From assembly GCF_031755915.1 (NCBI RefSeq), contig NC_083389.1, positions 24,737,001-24,801,000 on the forward strand: a DNA stretch of 64,000 nt. Direction: 5' to 3'. Made by a program: the position numbers and the translations under genes. The stretch comes from Ziziphus jujuba. Lineage: Eukaryota > Streptophyta > Magnoliopsida > Rosales > Rhamnaceae. Below the pieces are notes generated by a model that worked only from the letters and a program-made list of their open reading frames with translations, was not told where the DNA came from and ran no database searches. This document shows, one piece after another, positions 1 to 11,505 of this stretch (the first letter of the stretch is position 1; every line of letters begins with the position of its first letter).

Positions 1-1049
1 AAGATTCCCAAGGTCCTATATATATAGCCCCCACCACATTGAAGGAAGATATACAAGTTTAGAGAGTTATTTAAGAGCTTTTAGGAGGCTTAAATATAAA
101 CAAACCAAATTTTGAGAGTTTCTAAGATTTTCTTAAGGGTTCTAGGGTTTTAAAGTTTTAGAGTTTAGAAGATCAATTGGAGAGCTTGGAGGAGGCAGAG
201 AGATGTGGGCTTGCTTGGAGAAGAAGGCTACGACTTTGAGAGCTCTTGGAGGAGAATTTCTTCAATAGTTTTTATTCCCTTTTCCTTTCCTTTCTCTTTA
301 ATTGTGAATCTTATTATTTTTAATAATTATGGATGTTGAAATTATTTTTACCATGAACTAATTTTCATAGCTAGGGCTATGATGTAGCCCTAACTATGAA
401 GGTTTAATTATTTTAATATATGTTGAGTTTTATTTAATTAGTAATATGTTTTGTTAATAAATCATTGGTATACTTAATGCTTTCATAGGTCGGAAGGAAT
501 GAATGATTTTAATAATATTTGAGCTTGGAAAAGGATAATATTATGGATCTCCAATGATTTACATGAATGCATAATTGATTGGAAAATAGTTATGTCTCAT
601 GCCATATTATTTGCTTAATCTATGCTTGATGAATTTGCATGATTTAATTTATAGGCCGGAAGGAATAAATTAGGTTATGTGAATATTATCAATTGTGAGT
701 GGAAACTACTTTTGATTAATTTTGTGATTAAGTGTGGTTAACAAAATTACTAGTTAATTAAATTCACATATTTAATTAATTAAATTGGAATAGCTAGTGG
801 TGAAATCAAATGCCCTAGTATTCATAATTATTCTCTCTCTTACTTGAAATTGATCTAATTTTAATTGATTGCTTTTGTTTAATTTAGTTTATTTAGTTTT
901 CAATTGGAATCTTAAATTTTAGTTCAAATATTATCAAAACCTAATTATCTTTGGTACTTAATACTTAATCCCTTGGGTACGACAACCCTATTTTTCCACT
1001 TTATTACTTGAAAACGATTCGTGCACTTGCGAGTTGATTTTACACATCA
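1..1049 (+). repeat. 5' LTR, Athila-like element (truncated by window edge)
   Basis: It matches 6957-8048 almost base for base and ends in TTTACACATCA, directly before the leader and primer site. The missing left part would be about 0.7 kb, judging from the 1.79-kb 3' LTR. The TATA-like stretch TCCTATATATATAGCCCCC near position 15 recurs in the other copies and is the likely promoter core. Confidence 0.9.
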
Positions 1050-1055
1050 AGTTTT

Positions 1056-1073
1056 TGGTGCCGTTGCCGGGGA
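1056..1073 (+). other. Primer binding site, tRNA-Asp type
   Basis: TGGTGCCGTTGCCGGGGA lies 6 nt after the 5' LTR end. It is complementary to the 3' end of plant tRNA-Asp with one mismatch (TGGTGCC for TGGCGCC). This primer is typical of Athila-group elements (family knowledge). Confidence 0.8.
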
Positions 1074-1453
1074 TTAAGGCATTAATATTAATTCGGATTG
1101 GGTTTAGTAGTATTTTGAACATTGTTTTCTTATTTTAAATTTTTATATTTGTTTCTTAATTTTGGTTTTAGTGTTGCATGCTAGGGTTTTAATTTTTTGC
1201 TTGTTTGGCCAACTTGCTTTGAGTTTTTAATACTTATTTTGTGGTACTTGAAGCCAAAATTGTATTTTTAATTTATTGGTGTCTAGGTTAAAAGTTATGC
1301 ATACTTGGGGGTTTTTCTTATTTTCAACTTTTGTTAATCTTTGTTATTTTCAATTTTAGTTTGTATATTAGGGTTTAATTTTAATTGTTTGCTTATAAAA
1401 CTTGCAATTAATTTGAACCTTTGTTTTGTTAGTGTTTTCTTTTTAGGAAAATC

Positions 1454-4412
1454 ATGGAATATCAAGCTTATGGTCATCAACCTTATTGGGATTATGGGGA
1501 GCCAACTAGTTCTCCAAGTGATAATTTTGTCAAGTGATGTGTAAAATCAACTCGCAAGTGCACGAATCGTTTTCAAGTAATAAAGTGGAAAAATAGGGTT
1601 GTCATACTCAAGAGATTAAGTATTAAGTACCAAAGATAATTAGGTTTTGATAATATTTGAACGAAAATTTAAAATGGTAATTGAAAACTAAATAAACTAA
1701 ATTAAACAAAAGCAATCAATTAAAATTAGATCAATTTCAAGTAAGAGAGAGAATTGAATAATTATGAATACTAGGACATTTGATTTCACCACTACGTATT
1801 CCAATTTAATTACTTAAATATGTGAATTTAATTAACTAGTAATTTTGTTAACCACACTTAATCACAAAATTAATCAAAAGTAGTTTCCACTCACAATTGA
1901 TAATATTCACATAACCTAATTTATTCATTCCGGCCTATAAATTAAATCATGCAAATTCATCAAGCATAGATTAAGCAAATAATATGGCATGAGACATAAC
2001 TATTTTCCAATCAATTATGCATTCATGTAAATCATTGGAGATCCATAATATTATCCTTTTCCAAGCTCAAATATTATTAAAATCATTCATTCCTTCCGGC
2101 CTATGAAAGCATTAAGTATACCAATGATTTATTAACAAAACATATTACTAATTAAATAAAACTCAACATATATTAAAATAATTAAACCTTCATAGTTAGG
2201 GCTACATCATAGCCCTAGCTATGAAAATTAGTTCATGGTAAAAATAATTTCAACATCCATAATTATTAAAAATAATAAGATTCACAATTAAAGAGAAAGG
2301 AAAAGAGAATAAAAACTATTGAAGAAATTCTCCTCCAAGAGCTCTCAAAGTCGTAGCCTTCTTCTCCAAGCAAGCCCACGTCTCTCTGCCTCCTCCAAGC
2401 TCTCCAATTGATTTTCTAAAACTCTAAAACTTTAAAACCCTAGAACCCTTAAGAGAATCTTAGAAACTCCCAAAATTTGGTTTGTTTCTATTTAAGCCTC
2501 CTAAAAGCTCTTAAATAACTCTCTAAACTTGTATATCTTCCTTCAATGTGGTGGGGGCTATATATATATAGGACCTTGGGAATCTTTTTCTCTCTTTATT
2601 TTCAATGTGGGAGTCTTGGAAGATACATTTTTTAGGCCATGAAAAGGGTTGGACGAATTTCATGTGTAAAAAGGAAACTGTATATTACTTGCTCTCTACT
2701 ACTTTCCTTTTATCTAATTCCTTCTAAAAAAATAGTTAATTAGTCTAATTTATCCTTAATGAAGCATGTGACATGACATGTGCCTCATTAATGATAAATT
2801 AACCAATTATTGCCACTCGTTTTTATCTTGGCCCTCAAATTGCCTTGATTCCCTCTTTTGATCAATGGTGGAGATTTAACTAGAATATTATTTTTTATAA
2901 ATTGTAAACTTTAAATGATGATAACTCTTTGCTCGTACCTCGAAATCCAAAAATAACGAGACATTTGAAATCCTCAGATCTTGATGATTCATATGACATC
3001 CACTTCCATCACGAAATTCCCGATAGAATCTTTATGGAATCTTTAAGGTATCTTTTTGGAATCTTTTTAATGCTTAGTCCGTTCGAGCTCAAATCTTGCT
3101 TCCCACCATAATTCGACCCAAGGAATCCATTTTTATGGTTGTTTTCTTAAAATTCTTCCTCTTTCACCTAGATTAAGAAAAATACATAATTAAGTATCTT
3201 TCCATAACAAAGTAACATAAACTAACAAATATCAAGCTATAAATATGGCATAAAATCATCAATATTTTAGGCCTAACATCAAGTTACAAAAGAATCTTGC
3301 AATCATGTCTAAACTCGTTGCAAATTTTAGAGTTCAATCTGTATCTTGTGAATGGTGTGGAGTAAATCACTTAAGTGAAAATTGTCAAGTGGGGAATCCT
3401 TTTGCTCTAGAAGACTCAATAGAAGACTTATCAAGACAATATAATCAAGTTGCAAATTTTGGGGTTCAAGCTATAACATGTCAATGGTGTGGAGGCAATC
3501 ATTTAAGTGAACATTGTCAAGGGGAAATCCTTTTGCTCCGCAAAGTTATTCAAGGTATGACAATTCAGATCTTTCAAGTTATCGAGTGAGCACATCTTTG
3601 ATCGAGTGTATGGAAAGGCATAGGGAAACATTTTCTAAATGTTATGAAGCGATTGGAAAGTTGCAAAATCAATATTCTCCAAGTACAAACTTTCAAGTTC
3701 AATTGGAGCAATCAATGACAACTTTTTCACAAGGATCCCAAGAAGACTTGGAAACTAACATAGAGATTATGTGTAATAAGCAAGTTGATGAATTTGAATT
3801 CGTTCAAGAGCCATATAATGATGACAAAGGATTTGAGGAACATGAAGAGGTGTCTATAAGGAGTGAAATGCAACAAGAATCTTCAATTTTGGATAATTTT
3901 AATGAGGTACGCACACGTGACCAAGATTGCCCACCAGAAGAAGTTTCCCAACGCACTATCACTAGTTCATGGGAATTTTCTAATTTCCTTCAAATTCATT
4001 GCAAAAAGGGCTTAAGGATCATGAAGAGGATAAGTCAAGGAATCAATCAAGCCAAAAGTTGGCCAAATCCGATGAGTATAAAGCTATGGCCGCATTTCAA
4101 GAAGATTGCTTACCAACAGAGACTAAATCTCAAATTTTCAAGCCAAATATTGAATTTTCAAGAGCCCAAGATGTATATCCATGCTCCAAAAATGCAATTG
4201 AGGTTGAATGCATCCCAAAAGGAGACAAACAAAGCATTTTTGGACCTAAAAGAATCCAATCTACCGAAAAGAAAGTTCAATTTGAGACTTATATAGGAAA
4301 AGGAGTTAAAAGTTTGCTAAGGCCACAAGATTATCATCGTGCACAATTTCCATATCATAAGCTTGGACAATATTATGAGGATGACATCATTTATATATTT
4401 AATCCAGGTTGA
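1454..4412 (+). pseudogene. Broken gag of Athila-like element with two CCHC knuckles
   Basis: The reading frame starts at ATG 1454 (MEYQAYGHQPYWDYGEP) and runs open to 1534, where the solo LTR is inserted. It resumes in the same frame at 3284. Two zinc-knuckle-like motifs follow, CEWCGVNHLSENC (about 3352) and CQWCGGNHLSEHC (about 3478). Both have CX2CX3HX4C spacing, and each is preceded by a similar VANF.VQ segment, so they are a tandem duplication. Just after the second knuckle one base is missing relative to the first copy, which shifts the frame near 3520. A second shift lies near 3998. The C-terminal part ends in YYEDDIIYIFNPG at 4412. Gag would package the element RNA. This copy cannot make a full protein. 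No pol follows. Confidence 0.8.
1535..3278 (-). repeat. Solo LTR of the same family, inverted, with TSD TCAAG
   Basis: In plus orientation it runs from TGATGTGTAAAATC to GGCCTAACA, which is the reverse complement of the 3' LTR at 6262-8048. The flanks are TCAAG (1530-1534) and TCAAG (3279-3283), a perfect 5-bp target duplication. It has no internal region, so it is a solo LTR left by LTR-LTR recombination after an insertion into gag. Length is 1744 bp, against 1787 bp for the 3' LTR; part of the difference is the 45-bp tandem duplication in the 3' LTR. Confidence 0.95.
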
Positions 4413-6261
4413 ACATCAAAAGGATGAAGTCAAGCTAATGACTTTAAACAAGCGCTCTTGGGAGGCAACCCAAGTTTCTTTCTTTATCTTATATTTGTCT
4501 ATTTATTTTAGTTGTTTCTAGTTGTTTTCTTGTTTTTAGGTTGTTTTGATGTGTTTTGTCTGAGTTTTTGCAAGGTTTTTAAGATGTTTAGGTGTAAAAG
4601 AGCAAAAGACGAATGTTGACAATTTCAAATCTAAAGGTAGGTTTTTGGAGTATAACCACCTTGAATATGCATTGGAGTACATCAAATTGTATGGATACAT
4701 GCCCTTCTTTTTGGCCACATGGTGTGTAGGGAAAATGCAACATGTAGGTTTTTCTCAAGTTTTCACATTACGAGGAACGTTCCATGTCTTCAAAGGGGAG
4801 TATTCTTTACCTTTTATTTACTTTTTCTTTATTTTATGTTTTTCACAATGAGGACATTGTTCATTTTAAGTTTGGGGGTGAAAAGCATGCTTTGCATCTT
4901 TTAAATCTTGTCCATTTAAGTGTTTTTATAAGTTCTCAAAAATGTTAGTTTTAGTTTTTATTTTCCTTCATTATTATTAAAATAAAAAAAAATTTGTGGT
5001 GTTTTCTTAAGTACTTTAATGAGTCAATGATAAGACTATGATTGAAAATAAATTGGTTTTTAGATTGTGGATTTGCTTTTCTGCATGCTTAAATACTTGA
5101 AATTATATTCACATGTTATTACTTTCAATAAATTTTGAGCACATAATCAATAATGCATAATTAAGATTGTGTTTTGAAGAAGGTTTGCATGAATTAGAGT
5201 ACTTTATTATTAATTGAACTCTAGAACTTGCTTGATTATTGCTTGAAGCGAAATACTAGGTGAATGCATTACTAAGAACATGATTTAGGCCATCTTTGTT
5301 TAAGTTTGAGCCTTTCAAGCCAACCTAATACATTATCTTCCACTAGTACCTTATTTGAGCCTTTAGGATGCATAAAGATATATTAAAGCCTTTTCTTCAT
5401 TAAAGCACATTTACTTATCCTTTTTGAGCCTTAAATTTCTTTTTCCTACCTTGAACATACTACAAAGAGAGCTTTAATTGAATTGATATGAATATATGCT
5501 TGTGAGTTTCTTTGAGTGTTGAAAAAGAAAAAAATGAAAAAAAAGAAAAATAAATAAATAAAGTTTGGAGGTTAAGTATTTGGTGAATTTGGCTCTAGTA
5601 TGCATTTTTGTGTAAATTGGAGGTTTGAATGTGCAATAAGAAGAAAAATAAGTTTGGGGGTTTAGTGGAAAAGAAAGAAAAAGAAATAAAGAAAGAATAT
5701 GTGTGATTTGAAGAATGTATGCACAATAAAAAGGAGAAAAAGGATATTGAAATTGAAGTTAAAATAAGAAAAGAAGTTCTAATAAAGAAACAAATTTTAA
5801 AAGTAATTTATTCATTGATATTTAATTTTAGCTTTCTTTCTTTGATTTATTATATCCTATCCTTTTCTTTCTTTAGCCTTATCCATTAGCCTTAACAATA
5901 GAAACCATGAAGTCCTAATGATTTAAGGTGGTGCATTATCCTACATTAGTGGAGAGTGATAATTAAGTCAAGCATATGGTAGTTCATACGTTATTATCAA
6001 TCTCTAATTCTTGTAAATTTATTCAAGCATATGATAATTAAGTGTATAAATTGATTTCCACACACACACATTGGAAGTATCATATATGTTGGATAGAATA
6101 TAAGGTATTGAGTTACATAATTACTTTGAAACCATTTGAAAAGTCATATGTTATACAATCTTTGAGGCAACTCATTAAAGTATCTTATGTTCTTTAAAAG
6201 ATTGATTTTTCTTATTCTTCTTCATTGCTAGGGACTAGCAAATCTTAAGTTTGGGGGTATT
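4413..6261 (+). other. Non-coding internal region with hairpin and polypurine tracts
   Basis: No convincing coding sequence is present. Soon after the gag stop there is a hairpin-capable motif, CTTGGG (4457-4462) and CCCAAG (4469-4474), in the context GCGCTCTTGGGAGGCAACCC. This phrase recurs in Athila/Tat elements downstream of their coding region (family knowledge). Two polypurine-like stretches follow, TTAAGTTTGGGGGTG near 4867 and TTAAGTTTGGGGGTATT at 6245-6261. The second lies directly before the 3' LTR and is the expected plus-strand primer. In between are A-rich simple stretches around 5520-5780. Confidence 0.65.
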
Positions 6262-8048
6262 TGTTAGGTCTAAAATATTGATGATTTAATACCATATTTA
6301 TAGCTTAATATTTGTTAGTTTGTGTTAATTTGTTATGGAAAGATACTTAATTATGTATTTTTCTTAATCTAGGTAAAAGAGGAAGAATTTTAAGAAAACA
6401 ACCATAAAGATGGATTCCTTGGGTCGAATTATGGTGGGAAGCAAGATTTGAGCTCGAACAGACTAAGCATTAAAAAGATTCCAAAAGGATACCTTGAAGA
6501 TTCCATAAAGATTCTATCGAGAATTTCATGGTAGAAGTGGATGTCATATGAATCATCACGATCTGAGGATTTCAAATGTCTCGTTATTTTTGGATTTCGA
6601 GGTGCGAGTAAAGAGTTATCATCATTTAAAGTTTACAATTTATAAAAAATAATATTCTAGATAAATCTCCACCATTGATCAAAAGAAGGAATCAAGGCAA
6701 TTTGCGGACCAAGATAAAAACAAGTGGCAATAATTGGTTAATTTATCATTAATGAGGCACATGTCATGTCACATACTTCATTAAGGGTAAATTAGACTAA
6801 TTAACTATTTTTTTTAGGAGGAATTAGATAAAAGGAAAGTAGTAGAGAGCAAGTAATATACAGTTTCATTTTTACACATGAAATTCGTCCAACCCTTTTC
6901 ATGGCCTAAAAAAGGTATTTTCCAAGACTCCCACATTGAAAATAAAGAGAGAAAAAGATTTCCAAGGTCCTATATATATAGCCCCCACCACATTGAAGGA
7001 AGATATACAAGTTTAGAGAGTTATTTAAGAGCTTTTAGGAGGCTTAAATAGAAACAAACCAAATTTTGGGAGTTTCTAAGATTCTCTTAAGGGTTCTAGG
7101 ATTTTAAAGTTTTAGAGTTTAGAAGATCAATTGGAGAGCTTGGAGGAGGCAAAGTTTTAGAGTTTAGAAGATCAATTGGAGAGCTTGGAGGAGGCAGAGA
7201 GACGTGGGCTTGCTTGGAGAAGAAGGCTACGACTTTGAGAGCTCTTGGAGGAGAATTTCTTCAATAGTTTTTATTCTCTTTTCCTTTCTCTTTAATTGTG
7301 AATCTTATTATTTTTAATAATTATGGATGTTGAAATTATTTTTACCATGAACTAATTTTCATAGCTAGGGCTATGATGTAGCCCTAACTATGAAGGTTTA
7401 ATTATTTTAATATATGTTGAGTTTTATTTAATTAGTAATATGTTTTGTTAATAAATCATTGGTATACTTAATGCTTTTATAGGCCGGAAGGAATGAATGA
7501 TTTTAATAATATTTGAGCTTGGAAAAGGATAATATTATGGATCTCCAATGATTTACATGAATGCATAATTGATTGGAAAATAGTTATGTCTCATGCCATA
7601 TTATTTGCTTAATCTATGCTTGATGAATTTGCATGATTTAATTTATAGGCCGGAATGAATAAATTAGGTTATGTGAATATTATCAATTGTGAGTGGAAAC
7701 TACTTTTGATTAATTTTGTGATTAAGTGTGGTTAACAAAATTACTAGTTAATTAAATTCACATATTTAAGTAATTAAATTGGAATACGTAGTGGTGAAAT
7801 CAAATGTCCTAGTATTCATAATTATTCAATTCTCTCTCTTACTTGAAATTGATCTAATTTTAATTGATTGCTTTTGTTTAATTTAGTTTATTTAGTTTTC
7901 AATTACCATTTTAAATTTTCGTTCAAATATTATCAAAACCTAATTATCTTTGGTACTTAATACTTAATCCCTTGGGTACGACAACCCTATTTTTCCACTT
8001 TATTACTTGAAAACGATTCGTGCACTTGCGAGTTGATTTTACACATCA
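6262..8048 (+). repeat. 3' LTR, Athila-like element
   Basis: It begins TGTTAGGTCTAAAATATTG directly after the polypurine tract and ends TTTTACACATCA. It has TG..CA ends and is 1787 bp long. It carries a 45-bp tandem duplication (7106-7150 and 7151-7195) that the other copies in this window lack. A TATA-like TCCTATATATATAGCCCCC lies at about 6968. Confidence 0.92.
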
Positions 8049-9338
8049 TGCTTCAATTTTAAAATTGTTTGCTTCAATGGGTGGTCTCCTTATGCAAGAC
8101 AAATCACCAACTTTCTTGTGAGTGGCATACTCGCATATGGGCAAATCATCTTCTCTTTGGTTGGCCATTGCACCTTCTTGAGTTCCTTGGTCTGTACGTA
8201 TCCAAGGTTGAAAATAACGCAATAATACAAAGAAGTGGGCCTGCTTATAAGTATCTCTCTCTCTTTTTTCTTCTTCTTCTTCTTCTCTTCTTCTTTTTTT
8301 TTTTTTAAATAATTTAAATTTAAATTTTATTTTATTTTTTTAACCAATCACTGTCTCTCATGATAACGATCCCAACTCCCAAATTATCAATGGGAAGCTC
8401 AGCAGCTTTTCACCTTCACTAGATCAATCAGTGGGAATTGGGAGGTGCTATTTATATGAAAAACATTCATTACATAATTATATTGAGCTAGCTTATTGGA
8501 CGGTAGGACAACCAATTTGTTAATCAAATTAATTTTTTTAATACCATAGTCAATAATATAATCTGAATAAAAATTTCCCTTCCATGTTCTAACAATCAAA
8601 AAATAAAAAACAAACTATATGACTTTGTAAATAGTTCCTTACGTTTTATATATAACAAAGCTTTTACACGATGATAATATTATCCTAAATTTTATAATTG
8701 CAGCAATTGAATATGTTTAATTGATTTGTCTATTCTTAGAACAAGTTTAAAATGGATGATATTTCAAAAAATAACTATGTAAATATATATAGATATATAT
8801 ATATAGTTATATATTTTATGATAAGTTGAAATAAATAAATATTACAAAAAAAAGTTGAGATAAAAGAAAATATTTTAGTTAGTACTCAACAAATCGGTAT
8901 ATTTACGACTGATCGAGCACTTTTACCTTTATTTATGTTATCAAAATATGAATTTGAAAATGGAATTTGAAATAATTTATAATTTTAAAAAAAATCTTTA
9001 TATTTACTGCCCATTGTGGGACCCACTGTCAATAAGATAAGGAATCGCCAGCTGACCCGCAAAACCCGAGCACACGTGGGGACAAAGCTAAAATTCTTTA
9101 CACAACTACCATTCGTATAGGTCGTACTACCATTCATATAGGTTGTACGTACGACACGTCGCGTTTTTCCTTAATACGAATCACAGTTGGTTAATGATTT
9201 ATTTAAAAAACCAGAATAAAAATGTTTTCCAGATTTGATTTGCACATGGTAATCAACTCCACGAGATGGTTCGGGCTTCAGGGGGAGGCATTTTCTAATT
9301 CCTCCACATATTCATTTTTCCCAGCAAAATCTAATCTC
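8049..9338. other. Intergenic region and ALS3-like promoter
   Basis: No gene is supported. The left part has a pyrimidine tract (about 8257-8306). The middle is very AT-rich. The right part (9010-9340) is less AT-rich and holds the promoter-like elements listed separately. Confidence 0.5.
9073..9146 (+). promoter_or_regulatory. G-box and 21-bp tandem duplication upstream of ALS3-like gene
   Basis: A perfect G-box core CACGTG (9073-9078, context ACACGTGGGG) is followed by a 21-bp unit repeated twice, ACTACCATTCRTATAGGTYGT (9105-9125 and 9126-9146), with two differences. They lie about 250-325 bp upstream of the start codon. G-box/ABRE sites bind bZIP or bHLH factors (established). A regulatory role here is inference. 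Confidence 0.45.
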
Positions 9339-9344
9339 TATAAA
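9339..9344 (+). promoter_or_regulatory. TATA box of ALS3-like gene
   Basis: TATAAA in the context AATCTCTATAAACTTC lies 54 bp before the ATG. This would place transcription start near 9370 and give a short 5' leader. Confidence 0.5.
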
Positions 9345-9397
9345 CTTCATCATCACTTTGGAGGCCAAGAAAAGAAAACAACAAATCAAAGCCGTCC

Positions 9398-10486
9398 ATG
9401 ATGACACTGCAAAACGACACAGTATCGTCCCTGCGAAGCTCCTATGACCTTTACCAGCTTCTTCTCGCTTTTAGGGACGCTTCCACCACCATCACCACCA
9501 GCATGGATTTGTCCTGGTTGGTGGACTTCCTCAAGGGCATGGTGAAACCGGTGGCCGCTACGTCGGTGGTGCTCTTGGCCGTGGCTTTGTCTTTCCTGCA
9601 AAAGTTGGGTTTGGAGGGTGAGATGGTTTACTCCATTGTTAGAGCTTTTCTTCAGCTCTCTGTTATTGGGTTTGTCCTGGAGTTCATCTTCAATCAGAAT
9701 AATGGCGGATGGATTATTCTGGCTTACCTTTTCATGGTTTGTCATTTAGATACTTTTTTCTCCTCCAGTTTTCATATATTTTTTCTATATAGAAAAATGT
9801 AAAATAATCAACTTTGAATCGATCCGCAGGTCTCTGTTGCCGGTTATACAGCCGGAAAAAGAGCTAAACATGTTCCACGAGGAAAATATATTGCCGGAGT
9901 TTCAATCCTTGCCGGAACAGCGTTGACCATGGTTTTTCTAGTTTTGCTTAAAGTGTTCCCTTTCACTCCACGCTATATCATTCCCGTTGCCGGCATGATG
10001 GTCGGGAATGCGATGACCGTAACAGGGGTGACCATGAAAAGACTCCGGGATGATATCAGAGCCCAAACGAATCTGGTAAAGTTTTTTCCTAAACTAATTA
10101 AGCATTTGAACACTTTCATTTTGTTTGTCTATTAAAGGCGCGATTGATCCATCTTGGTGTGGTTTTTTCAGGTGGAGACAGCACTGGCTTTAGGAGCAAC
10201 TCCCAGACAAGCAACGGCTCAGCAGGTGAAAAGGGCGTTGGTGCTTGCTCTTTCTCCAGTACTAGATAATGCGAAAACTGTTGGCCTGATATCACTTCCC
10301 GGCGCCATGACAGGAATGATAATGGGAGGAGCTTCACCATTGGAGGCCATTCAATTGCAGATCGTGGTGATGAACTTTCTTATCGGTGCATCAACGGTAA
10401 GTAGCATCTTATCAACGTATCTTTGCTGGCCTGCCTTCTTCACCAATGCTTTCCAGTTGGAAAGTAAAGTCTTCTCTTCAGAATGA
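9398..10486 (+). CDS. ALS3: ALS3/STAR2-like UPF0014 membrane protein (aluminium tolerance)
   Basis: Three exons fit GT..AG rules: 9398-9736, 9830-10075 and 10172-10486, all phase 0, giving a 299-residue protein. The protein is hydrophobic with several membrane segments. It carries blocks diagnostic of the FetB/UPF0014 family: SIVRAFLQLSVIGFVLEFIF, AGYTAGKRAKHVPRGKY, PRYIIPVAGMMVGNAMTV, RALVLALSPVLDNAKTVG and LPGAMTGMIMGGASPLEAIQ. Plant members are ALS3 (Arabidopsis) and STAR2 (rice). They pair with the nucleotide-binding half-transporter STAR1 and are needed for aluminium tolerance (established). An in-frame Met at 9503 (MDLSWLVDFLKGM) would give 264 residues, closer to the length usual for the family, so the first 35 residues may be untranslated. 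There are no stops or frameshifts. Al-responsive regulation through STOP1-type factors is known for the family but not shown here. Confidence 0.93.
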
Positions 10487-10899
10487 AGCTTTAGGGACCA
10501 TGTGATTCAGAGCATTGGATCTATATAAAGTATTGATCTTACATGATTTTGTATGTGGAACATTCTTGATTGTAAGAGTGATCATTGAAATTTCCTTCTG
10601 GATGTTCTAGTTCTAAAGATATGATGTAAAGGGTTAGCAATATTACCAAAAGATATATAAGATGATTGGTCCATAAGGAAATTAAAGTGGAGAATATATT
10701 TAAGGTTGTACACGTAAAACATTTGCGCATAACGATCAAATCGGTAGTCAAGGTAAGTAAATATAAAAATCAAAAAACAATTGAATATAGTCTCTCGGAT
10801 TTTAATCTTATAAAATGTATATATAACTTTGCAAACAGCCCCGAAAAACATGATAGATTGGGACCTAAAGACGCCACATATACCGAGTTATAACTATGG
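10487..10899. other. 3' flank of ALS3-like gene
   Basis: AT-rich DNA that should contain the 3' UTR. I see no clear AATAAA signal and no other gene. Confidence 0.4.
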
Positions 10900-11240
10900 C
10901 ACTATAACAAAATAATCTTAAAGGGTTATTGTCATTGGAAAAAAATGCCATAAAACACAGAATTATGTCGGTTTTTTTTTTTTTTTTTTTATGGCATTTA
11001 TATTTTTTTAAGTCCTTTTTTTAAAATGCCGCAAAAGAATTTACAGCATTTTTACCAATGCCATTAAGCTTTTGGGCCACAAAAGAAATGTCACTTTAAT
11101 AAATGCCATAAAATATTTTTTTACAGCAGCTTTATTAATCACGTAACTACTTTTATGACATTTTTACAACTCTTTTATGACATTTACAAATTCCACATTA
11201 TTTATGACACTTTCGAAGCCACAATTTTGCTCATATCAAC
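10900..11240. mobile_element. CACTA-type transposon end with subterminal repeats
   Basis: The stretch starts CACTATAACAAAATAATCTT, close to the CACTACAAGAAAA-type inverted termini of plant CACTA (En/Spm) elements. About ten short subterminal repeats follow in both orientations, built on ATGCCAT/ATGGCAT (for example AAATGCCATAAAA, TATGGCATTTA, AATGCCATTAAG). Such repeats are the usual transposase-binding array. No transposase is visible, and I could not find the matching end downstream to about 15.2 kb, so the element is truncated or its other end has decayed. Confidence 0.6.
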
Positions 11241-11505
11241 AATTAGAAATTCTCGAAATATATGTATTTTTTCATTTGTATTCTTATTATCCACAACAAA
11301 GACATAAATAAATAATTTCAAAGCGCAATATATATAAAAATCAATTGATTAATCTTAATAGTCAAATTACAAACCATAATAGGTCAAAACATCCTACATT
11401 GAAGAAACTATTTACAGAAATGTCTTAAATGCACCACTATAGCGTTTCACATTTTTCATATTTTCAATTTGTGAACTCCAAATGCTTCATTAATCATCCT
11501 CTAGA

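Larger units (their letters stand above)
1..8048 (+). mobile_element. Gag-only Athila-like Ty3/gypsy retrotransposon
   Basis: The parts in order are: 3' portion of the 5' LTR (1-1049), tRNA-Asp-type primer site (1056-1073), leader, a broken gag (from 1454), a long non-coding region, a polypurine tract, and the complete 3' LTR (6262-8048). No protease, reverse transcriptase, RNase H or integrase motif is visible in any frame, so this looks like a non-autonomous gag-only or LARD-like element. Its gag is interrupted by an inverted solo LTR of the same family (1535-3278). The primer site, the paired CX2CX3HX4C knuckles, the hairpin after gag and the 'AAGTTTGGGGGT' tracts are features I associate with the Athila/Tat side of plant Ty3/gypsy. 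Clade assignment is inference. The 5' flank lies outside the window, so the target-site duplication of the whole element cannot be checked. Confidence 0.85.

Noticed and set aside
2929..3111. 60-residue open frame (and the related one at 59403-59648) as a conserved small gene
   Set aside because: Both lie at the same place inside copies of one LTR. Conservation reflects repeat identity, and the first starts with TTG.
1..8048. A DNA transposon with 1.75-kb terminal inverted repeats spanning 1535-8048
   Set aside because: The inverted segment has its own 5-bp target duplication (TCAAG), and the outer copy follows a polypurine tract as an LTR should. Nested LTR insertions explain everything.
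9386..9745. Minus-strand 119-residue open frame over ALS3 exon 1
   Set aside because: Antisense shadow of a clear plus-strand exon.
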